Assembly: GCA_027887045.1 (NCBI GenBank)
Contig: JAPCJH010000001.1
Span: 496,001 to 560,000, forward strand
DNA length: 64,000 nt
Reading direction: 5' to 3'
Origin: Nitrososphaerota archaeon
GTDB lineage: Archaea > Thermoproteota > Nitrososphaeria > Nitrososphaerales > Gagatemarchaeaceae
Shown here piece by piece: positions 47,644 to 56,930 of this stretch. Position 1 is the first letter of the stretch, and every line of letters begins with the position of its first letter. The notes under the pieces were generated by a model. The model worked only from the letters and a program-made list of their open reading frames with translations. It did no database searches and was not told where the DNA came from. The position numbers were made by a program, and so were the translations under genes.

Positions 47644-47922
47644 TTGAAATTTCCAAAAGAGATGAGAACGTTCTGTCCGAGTTGTAAGAAACACACGTTG
47701 CATTCGCTCTCGCTCTACAAGAAAGGGAAGGAACGTGCGTCGTCGTGGGGCGCGAGGCGGCAAGCCGGTAGAAAGCGTGGCTACGGAGGTCAGAAATTTC
47801 CAGAGTTGATTCGAACGGCTAAAACGACCAAGAAGGCCACTTTGAAGCTCAAATGTAAGGAATGTAACAAAGAAGTTATGAGGAAGGGAATCAGATTGCG
47901 AAAGGCAGAGATTGTGCAGTGA
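47644..47922 (+). CDS. rpl44e: Ribosomal protein L44e
   Basis: A 92-residue L44e: MKFPKEMRTFCPSCKKHTLH, the basic loop YKKGKERASSWGARRQAGRK and CKECNKEVMRKGIRLRKAEI. Two CxxC pairs bind zinc. TTG start; its stop overlaps the S27e GTG (GTGA). Located in the 50S E-site region in known structures. Confidence 0.97.
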   Translation: MKFPKEMRTFCPSCKKHTLHSLSLYKKGKERASSWGARRQAGRKRGYGGQKFPELIRTAKTTKKATLKLKCKECNKEVMRKGIRLRKAEIVQ

Positions 47923-48116
47923 AGAAAAGTAGAGATCCCATACCGAAGCCGGCGAGCAGCTTCTTCCTCGTCAAGTGTCCCGACTGTGGGGAAGAGAGAG
48001 TTGTGTTCTCTTCATCAACCAAAGAAGTTGGTTGTCGCGGGTGTGGCAGAAAGCTGTCTGAGAGCAGAGGCGGGAAGGCCGTCATCCTCGGCCCAATCGT
48101 CAAGCGGCTAGACTGA
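47919..48116 (+). CDS. rps27e: Ribosomal protein S27e
   Basis: A 65-residue S27e: FFLVKCPDCGEERVVFSSST and VGCRGCGRKLSES give the four-cysteine zinc ribbon, followed by GGKAVILGPIVKRLD. It is a small-subunit ribosomal protein. GTG start overlapping L44e by four bases; aIF2-alpha follows with its own TATA-like element. Confidence 0.97.
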   Translation: MKKSRDPIPKPASSFFLVKCPDCGEERVVFSSSTKEVGCRGCGRKLSESRGGKAVILGPIVKRLD

Positions 48117-48163
48117 TAGCGCGAAACCCCTATTAGCCGTAGCTTGGTCGGGATTCAAAGACC

Positions 48164-48967
48164 ATGATTTCAGACCAGGTCATGCCAGAACCCGGTGAGA
48201 TAGTGATTTGCACTGTAAGAGAAATCACCTCTCACGGAATCTACGTCAACCTTGACCAATACAACGCAATGAATGGGTTCCTCCACGTATCAGAAATCTC
48301 GACGGGTTGGGTCAGGAACATCGACAGGGTGGCGAAACCGCAACAGAAACTGGTCCTGAAAGTCATAAGGGCCGACAGATCGAGGAAGGAAATAGATCTT
48401 TCACTAAGACAGGTCACAAACGAAGAAAGACGCGCCAAGATAATTGAATGGAAGCGGGACGAAAGGGCACACGCGATAATGAACGGGGTGAAGAAGAAAG
48501 CGAACCTAGACGATGCGCAGCTCAGGGAATACATCAAGAAGATGGAAGAGCAGTCGGGAACGCTCTATCAGGCACTCGAGAACGCCGCGAAAAGGAAGGA
48601 GAAGGTCCTCGAACCCCTCGGGTTCCCCCCTGCTGTAGTCAGCGCCATCGTCGAGAGCGCCACTGAGAAGATTATCCCGCCGAGATATGAAGTCGGCGCC
48701 ATCGTGGAACTATCTTCGAGAGCTCCTGACGGCGTGGAGCAAATCAAAAAGATCCTTACGACCGCTGAATCTGCCTCCTCAACAGCAGAAATCAAGATCA
48801 CGTACGCTGGAGCGCCCCGCTACAGAGTCAGGGTGACCGCGGACGACTACAAGCAGGCCGAGAAGGTGATGACAACCGTTCTAGAAAAGATAAAGGATGG
48901 GGCTGGGAAACGCGGGGAATTCAACGCCAAGCGCGAAATATCCAGAAAATATGGGGGCCCTTCTTGA
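48164..48967 (+). CDS. aif2a: Translation initiation factor aIF2 subunit alpha
   Basis: A 267-residue aIF2-alpha. The N-terminal S1 domain reads GEIVICTVREITSHGIYVNL with SEISTGWVRNI, a helical domain follows, and the C-terminal alpha/beta domain (KITYAGAPRYRVRVTADDYK) binds the gamma subunit. With beta and gamma it delivers initiator tRNA. The ATG is preceded by CCCTATTAG about 30 bases upstream. It overlaps Nop10 by four bases. Confidence 0.96.
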   Translation: MISDQVMPEPGEIVICTVREITSHGIYVNLDQYNAMNGFLHVSEISTGWVRNIDRVAKPQQKLVLKVIRADRSRKEIDLSLRQVTNEERRAKIIEWKRDERAHAIMNGVKKKANLDDAQLREYIKKMEEQSGTLYQALENAAKRKEKVLEPLGFPPAVVSAIVESATEKIIPPRYEVGAIVELSSRAPDGVEQIKKILTTAESASSTAEIKITYAGAPRYRVRVTADDYKQAEKVMTTVLEKIKDGAGKRGEFNAKREISRKYGGPS

Positions 48968-49128
48968 GAAGCCTATTGTTGAAGTGTCCAGAGGGGCACG
49001 GCTACACGCTCAGGCAAGAATGCTCGGTTTGCGGAAAGCAGACCATCACAGTCCACCCCGCAAAGTACTCGCCCGACGATAAGTACGCCAGGTACAGAAA
49101 CCCCCGCGTCTATCAGGATTCAGAGTGA
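48964..49128 (+). CDS. nop10: H/ACA ribonucleoprotein subunit Nop10
   Basis: A 54-residue Nop10: LLLKCPEGHGYTLRQECSVC, then GKQTITVHPAKYSPDDKYAR and YRNPRVYQ. The CxxxxxxY...CxxC zinc site and PAKYSPxDKYxxYR motif are diagnostic. It supports Cbf5 in RNA-guided pseudouridylation. TTG 48964 overlaps the aIF2-alpha stop (TTGA); TTG 48976 is an alternative. aIF2-alpha followed by Nop10 is a common archaeal order. Confidence 0.95.
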   Translation: MRSLLLKCPEGHGYTLRQECSVCGKQTITVHPAKYSPDDKYARYRNPRVYQDSE

Positions 49129-49159
49129 ATTACTGCCGGTGGAGCTGCTCAGCGTCCCG

Positions 49160-51526
49160 CTAGGCCACCTGGTAAATCAAAATGCTGTAGAAGCAGCTTA
49201 TGGGTTGAGAGCTAGTGCCGCCGCATGGGACTGGGCTCGCCAGGCTCGGCGAAGAATAAGCGATCCTGAACGGCCCGGGGCCATCCTTCGGAAAATTGAA
49301 GGTGGAAGGATAATTGAAGGCTTCGATAGGTGGTGCCGTTCCCCCGTTGGATGTTTGCTGTTGCTGATATGTCGGCGACACCGTCGCCGTATTAGAGGTC
49401 GATGTCACCACGTAGCCAGCTTGGGTGAACGGGAGCATCTGGCCGAAGAGCGTGTTGGAAACCGCCTGGGGAGTGAGGTTGAAGTCGTCTTGAGAGGGGC
49501 AGCTGGCACTAACGGTTGCGCATTCCAAGTAGTCTGATTCGTTCAACCCACCTATCCTGATGAACCATTGCTTCTTGCTCTCGTCCCCTCCGCCAGCGGT
49601 GAACCCGCTGCCCGCAGGAACCTGCAGCACGTAGTACTGTTGACCGTTAAGCGGGACGACGCTACCGACTAGGAATAACAAGATGTACGCAGGGCGCCCG
49701 TCCGCCATCTTTTTGGCCATCTGATGCGCGACGGTGACGTTGGACATGAACATGCGTCCTATCTGGGCTATCCTTGTTCCGTTCAGCGTCGCGTTGTCAG
49801 CGACTGACGTTCGGTTGCCCATGACTGTCAACCAATACCCATAGTCCCACCAAGCGATTACGACCGAGTTCTTCGGTGTGTCGTCCCTGACCCACTGAAG
49901 GGCTTGAATCCAGTCATTGAACTGCGACCTCGAGAACACCGTAGCACCGTTCGCGATGCTCACCCCCGAGTCCGCGGGGCTCTGGTCGCAGATGTATGGA
50001 TTCGTGGAGCTGCACGGGGCGGGGTTCGGTATCCAGTATATGCTGGCCGGAAACGCGATGAGCGCGATTATGGCAACCGAATATACGACGCGCATCTCGT
50101 TCTTCGTCGTATATGCTTGCTTTTTCTTCACCAAAGGAGTCGCCCCAGGTTTGACGATTGAAAATGCCAACTCCGCAAAACCGATCCCGGCCAGGAGCGC
50201 TAACGCTATGGATGAGTAGACCAGGAGTCGAGAGAACGCAGCGGAGATGTATAACCCCGTAAGCCCGATTACGAGAGCGTAGGTAGTCGCTACGCTCTTT
50301 CGTCTCAACGCCATGATAGCACCGAACACGCCGAGGAATAGCAGGATGAGATAGGCGGAGAAGTAGTCCCCACCTGTAGGGATGAAATGCTCCGCCACGG
50401 ACTGGACGAGCGGGTTTCCACTCCTAGCGAATGGGTCAATCGCTGAAAGATAACGCACGCTTATGGTCCCGACCAATCCGAAGCTGGTGATCGCCAGCCC
50501 GGCGAGGACGAAACCGAAGAGGAATTTGCCCAGCGTCTGCCTGTATTCGCTCGGGCGCACCCAAGACTTCGACCATTGGGCCAGCAAGACAAACAGTGTT
50601 CCACCGAGAAGAGCAATTCCCGCTGGATTTGTTACTATGCTTACGCCTGGCCTTGGGAAAATCGCGCTCCCGAAGAGCGCCGTCGCTGTGAACACGAGAA
50701 TCGCGGGCGTGAGATTCGTGAGGTCTATGTCCAAGAAGGGCAGCACGAGGAACACCAGCCCAAATGCCAGATTGAAATACAACGAACCGCCCCACGCGGT
50801 GTTTGCGTAGCCTATGAGAAGGCCAGCAATCGTCGCTCTGAAAAATCTGCCCCTGGCCTTCATCTCACTATCGAAGAGCGTCAAAAACAAGTAGCTGGCG
50901 GCTGTGAACAGGAAGATGGCTAGGGGTTCTGACTTGAACCAGCCGAGATTTCCTCTCTCGATCAGAGGTGGGGAGACAGCCACCATGAGAGCTGCGAAGA
51001 GACCTGCCGCGTCTCCGGCTATCCTTCTGACCAGTAGATAGAACAGAATAGCCGTGAACGCACCCAAGAAGACGGGGAGAAGGACAAGAAAGTCGTAAAG
51101 AGTCATCTGGAGGCCGAACACCGTCGTCAGAAAGAGATAGACAGTCGCCCCCGCGAGCTGAAGCCCGTCCTGGGAGGTCGCAGCGACGTCCCGGCCGTTG
51201 GGGAACCAGGTGGTTATGTCGTGCCAGTAGAAATACCCCTGTTGGGTATGACAGACGGTTAGAACGTCAGCTCCGCAGTTCGCCGGGTTGTTGAACAGAG
51301 CGTAATAGAGTCCGTGCTGCTGGGCTAGAGTAACGACGTGTTGGGCTGCATAATAATCGTAGTACGGGTCGAATTCGTTGAGGTAGAAGCCGTACTTGGC
51401 AGGGAAAGCCCTAATCAATATTGAAATAGAAAAGACACTAACGAGGACGATCGCGATCATTACGGTCCGTCTTGATATTGTGGGACGCTTCACCCCGCGT
51501 CTGATTGTATCAAGTGAGAAACGCAT
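49160..51526 (-). CDS. aglB: Dolichyl-phosphooligosaccharide-protein glycotransferase AglB
   Basis: A 788-residue STT3/AglB. The first 60 percent contains about 12-13 membrane segments; the metal site DPYYDYYAA (about residues 57-65, DxD-type) lies in the first extracellular loop. The soluble part carries WWDYGYWLTVMGNRT (about 564-578), the WWDYG motif that recognises the +2 Thr/Ser of the sequon. It transfers a lipid-linked glycan to Asn residues of secreted proteins, which fits the sequon-rich surface proteins in this window. Converges with nop10. ATG start. Confidence 0.95.
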   Translation of the reverse strand: MRFSLDTIRRGVKRPTISRRTVMIAIVLVSVFSISILIRAFPAKYGFYLNEFDPYYDYYAAQHVVTLAQQHGLYYALFNNPANCGADVLTVCHTQQGYFYWHDITTWFPNGRDVAATSQDGLQLAGATVYLFLTTVFGLQMTLYDFLVLLPVFLGAFTAILFYLLVRRIAGDAAGLFAALMVAVSPPLIERGNLGWFKSEPLAIFLFTAASYLFLTLFDSEMKARGRFFRATIAGLLIGYANTAWGGSLYFNLAFGLVFLVLPFLDIDLTNLTPAILVFTATALFGSAIFPRPGVSIVTNPAGIALLGGTLFVLLAQWSKSWVRPSEYRQTLGKFLFGFVLAGLAITSFGLVGTISVRYLSAIDPFARSGNPLVQSVAEHFIPTGGDYFSAYLILLFLGVFGAIMALRRKSVATTYALVIGLTGLYISAAFSRLLVYSSIALALLAGIGFAELAFSIVKPGATPLVKKKQAYTTKNEMRVVYSVAIIALIAFPASIYWIPNPAPCSSTNPYICDQSPADSGVSIANGATVFSRSQFNDWIQALQWVRDDTPKNSVVIAWWDYGYWLTVMGNRTSVADNATLNGTRIAQIGRMFMSNVTVAHQMAKKMADGRPAYILLFLVGSVVPLNGQQYYVLQVPAGSGFTAGGGDESKKQWFIRIGGLNESDYLECATVSASCPSQDDFNLTPQAVSNTLFGQMLPFTQAGYVVTSTSNTATVSPTYQQQQTSNGGTAPPIEAFNYPSTFNFPKDGPGPFRIAYSSPSLASPVPCGGTSSQPISCFYSILIYQVA

Positions 51527-51554
51527 TCTGGAGCGCCGGTCCCTTTAGGCTATA

Positions 51555-51977
51555 TTAATGGTGCTCTGTACTTGTGGCAATCGTGGCGAGATGTTTTGCG
51601 TAATCGGCGGGACCGAGCAAGGCGCTCCTTTCGGATTGATAGTCGGATGGTTTGAGTTCCAGAATCCATCCTTCCACGTAAGGAGACTTGTTGACTAGCT
51701 CCGGATGCGAATTGAGTTCCTCGTTCAACTTGACGATGATCCCAGAAAAGGGCGAGTACAACTCTGAGACGGCTTTGATCGATTCAACAGTCCCGAAAAC
51801 CGTGAATTGGGCGAGCGATTCTCCGAGCTTCGGTAGCGAGACGTAGACCACGTCGTTGAGTGTCTTGGCCGCGTAGTCAGTTATTCCGACCCTGACTCTG
51901 CCGTTCAGACGACGCGCCCACTCATGCTCTCTTGAGTAGAGAAGGTCTTCGGGGATTTCATAATCTCCTGCTACCAA
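51555..51977 (-). CDS. gcvH: Glycine cleavage system H protein
   Basis: A 140-residue GcvH. The lipoyl-lysine is in ESIKAVSELYSPFSG (about residues 74-88), within the typical hairpin. DLLYSREHEWARRLNGRVRV and SPYVEGWILELKPSD flank it. It carries the aminomethyl group between the glycine decarboxylase and GcvT. The gene follows gcvT by 28 bases. gcvP and a lipoyl-dehydrogenase are not in the window. Confidence 0.95.
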   Translation of the reverse strand: MVAGDYEIPEDLLYSREHEWARRLNGRVRVGITDYAAKTLNDVVYVSLPKLGESLAQFTVFGTVESIKAVSELYSPFSGIIVKLNEELNSHPELVNKSPYVEGWILELKPSDYQSERSALLGPADYAKHLATIATSTEHH

Positions 51978-52005
51978 TTCGCTAGTGGGTCCTCTGGAAG
52001 TTATT

Positions 52006-53121
52006 TTATCGTTCCCTTAGGCGCTTCCAACCGTAAAGGCTTTCGTCATAAAAAGGGGGTTTGACAATTTTCGCGCCGACTAGAGATTCTCTGACCTTCA
52101 CTCGGACGGGATGACCAATCTCTTGATCTTCGTCCTTCAGGTAGCCTAATCCGATTCCTTTTCTTAGTATTGGCGAGAAGCTTCCACTAGTTATCTCTCC
52201 TATTTTCTCGGCGCTCTCGGCATAGACCTCGAAACCGGATCGCGGAATCTTCTCATCCAGAACTATACCTCGTCGTTTCCTTTCTGGCTTCCTTCCCGCC
52301 CCAACGTCAAGAGCCTCTTTGCCTACAAACTCGTGCTTGTCGTTACTGATTACCCAGGCCAACTCCGCTTCGTACAGGCTATATTCCTCGGTTATGTCCG
52401 ACCCATACAATGGGTAACCCGCCTCTATACGGAGCGAATCCCTCGCCCCGAGGCCGCATGGGGTCGCGGTGTTTGCGAGCTCTTTCCAGATCTCCAGTGC
52501 GGGCTCGGGATTGGCCATGCCTACTTGGTGGATTATGATTTCGAAACCGTCCTCCCCCGTGTAACCTGTCCTCGATATAGTTGCCTCGCGATCCCTGACG
52601 AACGTTGCGATATTTCTGAACCTCTTCAGTCCGTCAAGATTTATCGAAACCAAAGTCGAAAGCGTATCCTGTGCGTGCGGACCTTGAACCGCAATCATGG
52701 TCGACGCCGAGGTCGTGTCCGACATACGCACGTCGTATCCTCTGGAATATGCTCTCATGTGGTCAAAATCTTTCTCTGTGTTGGCGGCGTTAACTACCAG
52801 AATGTAGTTGTTGGGGCTAATTTTCAAAGCAATGAGGTCGTCGATGATGCCTCCTCGTTCGGTCAGGAAAAGTGTGTAGAAAGATTTGCCAGATGGCTGG
52901 CTGGAAGCAGTGGTGGGAAGCAAGCGATCAAGAAACCTGTCGGAATCTGGTCCTTCAACCACTATCCTTCCCATATGGGAAACGTCGAAAATCCCGGCCG
53001 TGTTTCGCACAGCAAGATGCTCGTCCGAAATGCTCGTATACCACAGTGGCATCTCGTATCCTGCAAATTCTGTGAGATTGGCTGTGCCCTTATGAAATCC
53101 GAAAAGGGGAGTGTGCTTCAA
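52006..53121 (-). CDS. gcvT: Glycine cleavage system T protein (aminomethyltransferase)
   Basis: A 371-residue GcvT: MKHTPLFGFHKGTANLTEFA, FDVSHMGRIVVEGPDSDRFL and SRTGYTGEDGFEIIIH (about residues 179-194) are hallmarks; RDSLRIEAGYPLYGSDI binds the folate. It transfers a methylene group to tetrahydrofolate or an archaeal pterin and releases ammonia. It is the first gene of the gcvT-gcvH pair; AT-rich element 53145-53154 lies 24-33 bases upstream of the ATG and is shared with cofE. Confidence 0.95.
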   Translation of the reverse strand: MKHTPLFGFHKGTANLTEFAGYEMPLWYTSISDEHLAVRNTAGIFDVSHMGRIVVEGPDSDRFLDRLLPTTASSQPSGKSFYTLFLTERGGIIDDLIALKISPNNYILVVNAANTEKDFDHMRAYSRGYDVRMSDTTSASTMIAVQGPHAQDTLSTLVSINLDGLKRFRNIATFVRDREATISRTGYTGEDGFEIIIHQVGMANPEPALEIWKELANTATPCGLGARDSLRIEAGYPLYGSDITEEYSLYEAELAWVISNDKHEFVGKEALDVGAGRKPERKRRGIVLDEKIPRSGFEVYAESAEKIGEITSGSFSPILRKGIGLGYLKDEDQEIGHPVRVKVRESLVGAKIVKPPFYDESLYGWKRLRER

Positions 53122-53144
53122 CCCGAAACAACCCCTCGGGATTC

Positions 53145-53154
53145 TTTATTTAAA
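53145..53154. promoter_or_regulatory. Shared TATA element of divergent gcvT and cofE
   Basis: TTTATTTAAA lies 24-33 bases from the gcvT ATG (53121, minus) and from the cofE TTG (53178, plus), the right distance for leaderless mRNAs on both sides. Confidence 0.45.
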
Positions 53155-53177
53155 CGGGCAAAGGAATTCAGTCATCC

Positions 53178-53963
53178 TTGATTTCTATGTTTGCCGCGAA
53201 AGCGCCCCGAATGAACGGGACGTTTGACCTGGTAGAGTTGGTCGACGATCTGGTGGGGGGGAAATTGTTGGCGGGCGACATAATTGTTGTCTCGAGCAAG
53301 TTTGTCGCAATCTCCGAGGGCAGGATAGTCGCCCTAAGGACGGTCCGCCCCGGGCCTCTGGCCAAGGCGCTCTCTGGGAAACTTGGCGTATCTCCGCAGA
53401 TGTGTGAACTAGTGGTCAGAGAGTCCGACGAGATTCTGGGGGGAGTGCCAGGGTTCATTCTTGCAACAAAGGAGGGATTATTGACTCCCAACGCTGGTAT
53501 CGATAAATCGAACATCGACCACGGAAAGGTAGTGCTCTATCCGCGCAGACCCCTAGAATCTGCCTCCCTTCTTCGCGACGCGATCAAGTTTCGGAGGGGT
53601 ATAGATGTGGGTGTCGTCATCTCCGATAGTCGGCTGATGCCTACGCGTAAGGGCACTGTTGGGGTCGCACTAGCGGCGGCCGGGCTGGAAGGGATTCGTG
53701 ATTTGCGCGGAAACAGCGACCTGTTCGGGAACATTCTCAGAGTAACCTCGCAAGCATTAGCTGACGACCTTACTTCCGCGGCTCAGCTACTTATGGGGGA
53801 GTCGGATGAAGCCACCCCGTTGGTCGTTATCAGGGGGATGGGCAGGCAACTAGTAAACGGGAAGCTGTATGACATGAGGGATTTTGCCATAAACAGCGAG
53901 CAGTGTGTGTACCTGAGAAGCCTTGGATATTCGACTAGGAGAAAGACCCGTCGATCTTTCTGA
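53178..53963 (+). CDS. cofE: Coenzyme F420-0:L-glutamate ligase CofE
   Basis: A 261-residue CofE, which adds glutamates to coenzyme F420 with GTP. Motifs: GDIIVVSSKFVAISEGR (about 32-48), LTPNAGIDKSNIDHGKVVLYP (split here as LTPNAGIDKSN and HGKVVLYP), and the metal-binding VVISDSRLMPTRKGTVGVAL (about 143-162). F420 is used by many archaea as a two-electron carrier. TTG 53178 fits the TATA element at 53145; ATG 53187 is an alternative. No other F420 genes lie nearby. Overlaps the small zinc-ribbon gene by 29 bases. Confidence 0.94.
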   Translation: MISMFAAKAPRMNGTFDLVELVDDLVGGKLLAGDIIVVSSKFVAISEGRIVALRTVRPGPLAKALSGKLGVSPQMCELVVRESDEILGGVPGFILATKEGLLTPNAGIDKSNIDHGKVVLYPRRPLESASLLRDAIKFRRGIDVGVVISDSRLMPTRKGTVGVALAAAGLEGIRDLRGNSDLFGNILRVTSQALADDLTSAAQLLMGESDEATPLVVIRGMGRQLVNGKLYDMRDFAINSEQCVYLRSLGYSTRRKTRRSF

Positions 53964-54117
53964 CATCAATCCTGAATCTGTCCGGAATGAGTTTGACTCC
54001 ACATTTGCGACACTTGTAACCGGAGGCCTTGAGGATGTCGTTCGGGGAGCGTAGGTCGAACCCCGAATAGAGAGTATTGCCGCATTTTAGACAGGCTACT
54101 TCGTACGTCAAATGCAC
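53935..54117 (-). CDS. Small zinc-ribbon protein
   Basis: A 60-residue protein: VACLKCGNTLYSGFDLRSPN then GYKCRKCGVKLIPDRFRI. Two CxxC motifs separated by about 25 residues bind one zinc ion, and the protein is otherwise short. CTTTTAAG at 54137-54144 (minus strand) is the TATA element. It converges with cofE (29-base overlap) and is divergent from the topoisomerase. Function unknown. Confidence 0.75.
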   Translation of the reverse strand: MHLTYEVACLKCGNTLYSGFDLRSPNDILKASGYKCRKCGVKLIPDRFRIDVRKIDGSFS

Positions 54118-54240
54118 GGGGTGTCGTTCGTCGACTTAAAAGCCTACCAAATAATCAAACCCGCTTCGGTTCGCCGCAACTCACGATTGTTTAATAGAGA
54201 AAGAGAGCCTCGCGATATCCAGGGAAGCGAGGATTGGGTT

Positions 54241-56355
54241 TTGGTTATTGATTCTTCCAAGAAAGCAGGGCATACACTGGTAGTATGTGAGAAACCTGAC
54301 GCCGCTAAGCGGATTGCTGAAGCACTAGCCCAAGAAGCGATCCAAGTGGTGAGCGTGGAGGGGGTAACGGCCTTCCGTTTCAAAAACGGAACCGAGTCTT
54401 TCGTAGTGTGCGCCGCCCAAGGGCACATCTACGCGATTTCGGATACGATTCAGGAAAGGTCGGTATACCCAGTCTTTGACATCGAATGGTTCCCAAATCA
54501 CCTCGTCGAAAAGGATGCCGAATACGCGAGAAGGAGGATAGAATCGATACGGAGGCTCAGCGAAGGGGCTCAAAAATTCGTGAACGCTTGCGATTACGAT
54601 ATAGAAGGAGAAACTATTGGGTATAACGTTCTAAGGTACGCGTGTGCAGGACAGCAAAACAGTGCTCTAAGGGCCAAGTTTTCAACCCTGACAAAGGACG
54701 AATTAGTCCGCTCTTTCAGGGAAGCGAAAGTGGCGGCCAACGGGAATCTGGCGATAGCAGGTCGCACGCGACATGCGGTGGACTTCGCTTGGGGTGTGAA
54801 CCTGTCCAGAGCATTATCGCAGGCTCTAATGAACACCAGGGGGAGGTACCGAACGATCAGCATGGGGCGAGTCCAAGGACCGACGCTCTCCTATGTCGTC
54901 GATCGAGACGTAGAAATCGGGACTTTTGTCCCGCGACCGTACTGGGCCGTCAAGGGTACGTTCGATCACGCCGGCGTCAGAGTCGAAGCAAACTACAGCA
55001 AAGACATCCTCTGGAACAAGAGTGAGGCAGACGCCGTCCGGACGGAGTGTGACAATCGGGACGGGGTCGTAAGTCGTGCGTCAGTGGAAACATCCACGGA
55101 TCCACCGCCGCCCCCCTTCAATGTGGGCGATCTTCAGAAGGAGGCTTACAGAGTCTTCCGGTTCTCCCCCAGTAGGACCCTCCAAATCGCGGAGCGCCTC
55201 TATCTTGGCGCGTTGATTTCCTATCCGAGGACGGGCAGTCAGAAGCTTCCGCCTTCGATAGGTTACAGGAAAATATTGAATGGAATCGCCAAGATCAGTC
55301 AATATTCTGGAGACGTGGGTGAGCTACTTGCGGGCGACCTCACACCAAGGGAGGGCACGCAGGCGGATTCGGCTCATCCTGCAATCTACCCGACGGGAGA
55401 ATCTCCCCGAAGACAACTCCAGTCATGGGAGGCGCAACTGCTCGAGCTGATAATCAGAAGGTTCCTTTCGGTCTTTGGAAAACCAGTGCTTATGGAAAGG
55501 GCGAACCTAACAATCTCTGTCGGTGATCATGATTTCGTATCAATTGGCAGAAGGACTTTGAAAGAGGGATGGATGAAATATTACGGAAAATATGTCAAGC
55601 CAGAGGATTCCCGGCTTCCTCCCTTGAAAGAAGGTGATGAATTGAAGATGATCGCCATCGATTATGCGGAGAGACTCCAAAGGCATCTCCCTAGATATAA
55701 CCAGAGTACCCTGCTTGAAAAGATGGAGCGCGAGAAGTTAGGAACCAAAGCCACTAGAGCCGAGATCATCACGACGCTCATCAACAGAGGGTACTTGGTG
55801 GGGGAGAGCTTGGAGGCCACCGACCTAGGTTTCACTGTGATCGAAACTATGAAAAAACACAGCCCTTCTGTCATATCGACAAAGCTGACCCGCGACACCG
55901 AAGAAAGACTCGAAGCAATTGAGATGGGCAAGGAGGATGTGACTAGGTTGAATAGGGAAACACTGGAAGTCCTTTCCGAAAGTCTGATGGCCATGAAGGC
56001 CAACGAAGTCTCGATAGGAATTAACCTTGACCAATCAGTCCTTGCAACACTTTCCACTCAGAATACGCTAGGTCCTTGCCCAGTATGCGAGGCTGGGAAG
56101 CTGATAATGATACGTTCCAGGACAACTCACAAGAGGTTTGTTGGTTGTACCAACTACCGGAACGGCTGCAGGGCCTCTGCCCCCCTGCCGCAGCGGGGGG
56201 TCATCAAGACAACGAGCGCGCCGTGCCGTTACTGTGCATGGCCAATTATATACGTCAGAACGGGGCGGATGCCTTGGAGACTGTGTGTTAATGTTAGCTG
56301 TCCAGGAAAGGCGGGCAGGAGAAATGAAGTGCAAACTGTGCAGAAGAGACGCTGA
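54241..56355 (+). CDS. topA: DNA topoisomerase I (type IA)
   Basis: A type IA topoisomerase of 704 residues from TTG 54241 (MVIDSSKKAGHTLVVCEKPD). The TOPRIM domain has the Glu of VVCEKPDAAKRIA and the DxDxE of NACDYDIEGE. The catalytic Tyr is in GALISYPRTGSQKLPPS. At the C-terminus are a zinc finger (CPVCEAGKLIMIRS to GCRAS) and a second one (CRYCAWPIIYVRTG to SCPG). It relaxes negative supercoils. The frame is open to 54112, but TTTAATAG at 54189-54196 and homology favour 54241. The CxxC small-protein gene begins inside its end. Confidence 0.94.
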   Translation: MVIDSSKKAGHTLVVCEKPDAAKRIAEALAQEAIQVVSVEGVTAFRFKNGTESFVVCAAQGHIYAISDTIQERSVYPVFDIEWFPNHLVEKDAEYARRRIESIRRLSEGAQKFVNACDYDIEGETIGYNVLRYACAGQQNSALRAKFSTLTKDELVRSFREAKVAANGNLAIAGRTRHAVDFAWGVNLSRALSQALMNTRGRYRTISMGRVQGPTLSYVVDRDVEIGTFVPRPYWAVKGTFDHAGVRVEANYSKDILWNKSEADAVRTECDNRDGVVSRASVETSTDPPPPPFNVGDLQKEAYRVFRFSPSRTLQIAERLYLGALISYPRTGSQKLPPSIGYRKILNGIAKISQYSGDVGELLAGDLTPREGTQADSAHPAIYPTGESPRRQLQSWEAQLLELIIRRFLSVFGKPVLMERANLTISVGDHDFVSIGRRTLKEGWMKYYGKYVKPEDSRLPPLKEGDELKMIAIDYAERLQRHLPRYNQSTLLEKMEREKLGTKATRAEIITTLINRGYLVGESLEATDLGFTVIETMKKHSPSVISTKLTRDTEERLEAIEMGKEDVTRLNRETLEVLSESLMAMKANEVSIGINLDQSVLATLSTQNTLGPCPVCEAGKLIMIRSRTTHKRFVGCTNYRNGCRASAPLPQRGVIKTTSAPCRYCAWPIIYVRTGRMPWRLCVNVSCPGKAGRRNEVQTVQKRR

Positions 56356-56545
56356 ACAGCCGTCATCACTCTGCACGTACCATAACCAAGCGAGGGACTC
56401 CCTGAATGAGGGATATCGTGCTTGGAATGGTGCGTATGGTGGGTTGGCCTGGGATGAATATCTCGAGAGAATTAAGCGCAACCCAGAGACGGGGCAGTGG
56501 GTTAAAGAAGTGGCGGAGCTCATGGGAAACAACGGACATGATTAA
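56324..56545 (+). CDS. Small CxxC protein of unknown function
   Basis: A 73-residue protein: MKCKLCRRDAEQPSSLCTYH then GAYGGLAWDEYLERIKRNPE and QWVKEVAELM. CxxC plus CxxH near the N-terminus forms a small zinc site and the rest is helical. GGAGAA precedes the ATG by two bases. It overlaps topA by 32 bases and the next gene by eight, so all three are likely co-transcribed. I recall similar unnamed proteins in Thaumarchaeota; function unknown. Confidence 0.7.
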   Translation: MKCKLCRRDAEQPSSLCTYHNQARDSLNEGYRAWNGAYGGLAWDEYLERIKRNPETGQWVKEVAELMGNNGHD

Positions 56546-56930
56546 GCGAACCATCGAGTCGGTCCTCGGCAGGATTCAGAAAGTTGAGAGGTCGATCGCT
56601 AGACGCGGCCTGCTCTCGAATGCGGGACGCTGGGTGCAACTCCTGTACATCTTGGCTCTTGTACTTTTTGCTGGTGGTTTGATAAACGCCACCGTCCAGC
56701 CAGTCAATCAGAACTTTGTCATATTCCCTGGAAGGGGAGCGCAATCAATTTCTGAAACTGTGATAAATTCATTTGCGATTCTTCTTGGCGCCGCTGGAGT
56801 GTATGTGACGTACCTCAGCGGCAGACAAACCACCAAGCCGAGGATGGTGAACTTTTATCTTATTCTTGCCCTAATGCTCATCGGAAGCGCGATGTACATA
56901 GGAATTTACGTGTACAGCTCTAAGGGTTAA
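56538..56930 (+). CDS. Three-helix membrane protein of unknown function
   Basis: A 130-residue protein from ATG 56538 (MIKRTIESVLGRIQKVERSI). A basic amphipathic N-terminus is followed by three membrane segments at about residues 32-52, 72-95 and 105-126, and ends IGIYVYSSKG. No catalytic motif. It overlaps the previous gene by eight bases (ATG inside the end) and the convergent gene by 11 bases. The role is unknown. Confidence 0.65.
   Translation: MIKRTIESVLGRIQKVERSIARRGLLSNAGRWVQLLYILALVLFAGGLINATVQPVNQNFVIFPGRGAQSISETVINSFAILLGAAGVYVTYLSGRQTTKPRMVNFYLILALMLIGSAMYIGIYVYSSKG

Noticed and set aside
54112-54240. Longer N-terminus of the topoisomerase frame
   Set aside because: Not similar to type IA enzymes, and the TATA-like element at 54189-54196 places the transcript start downstream.
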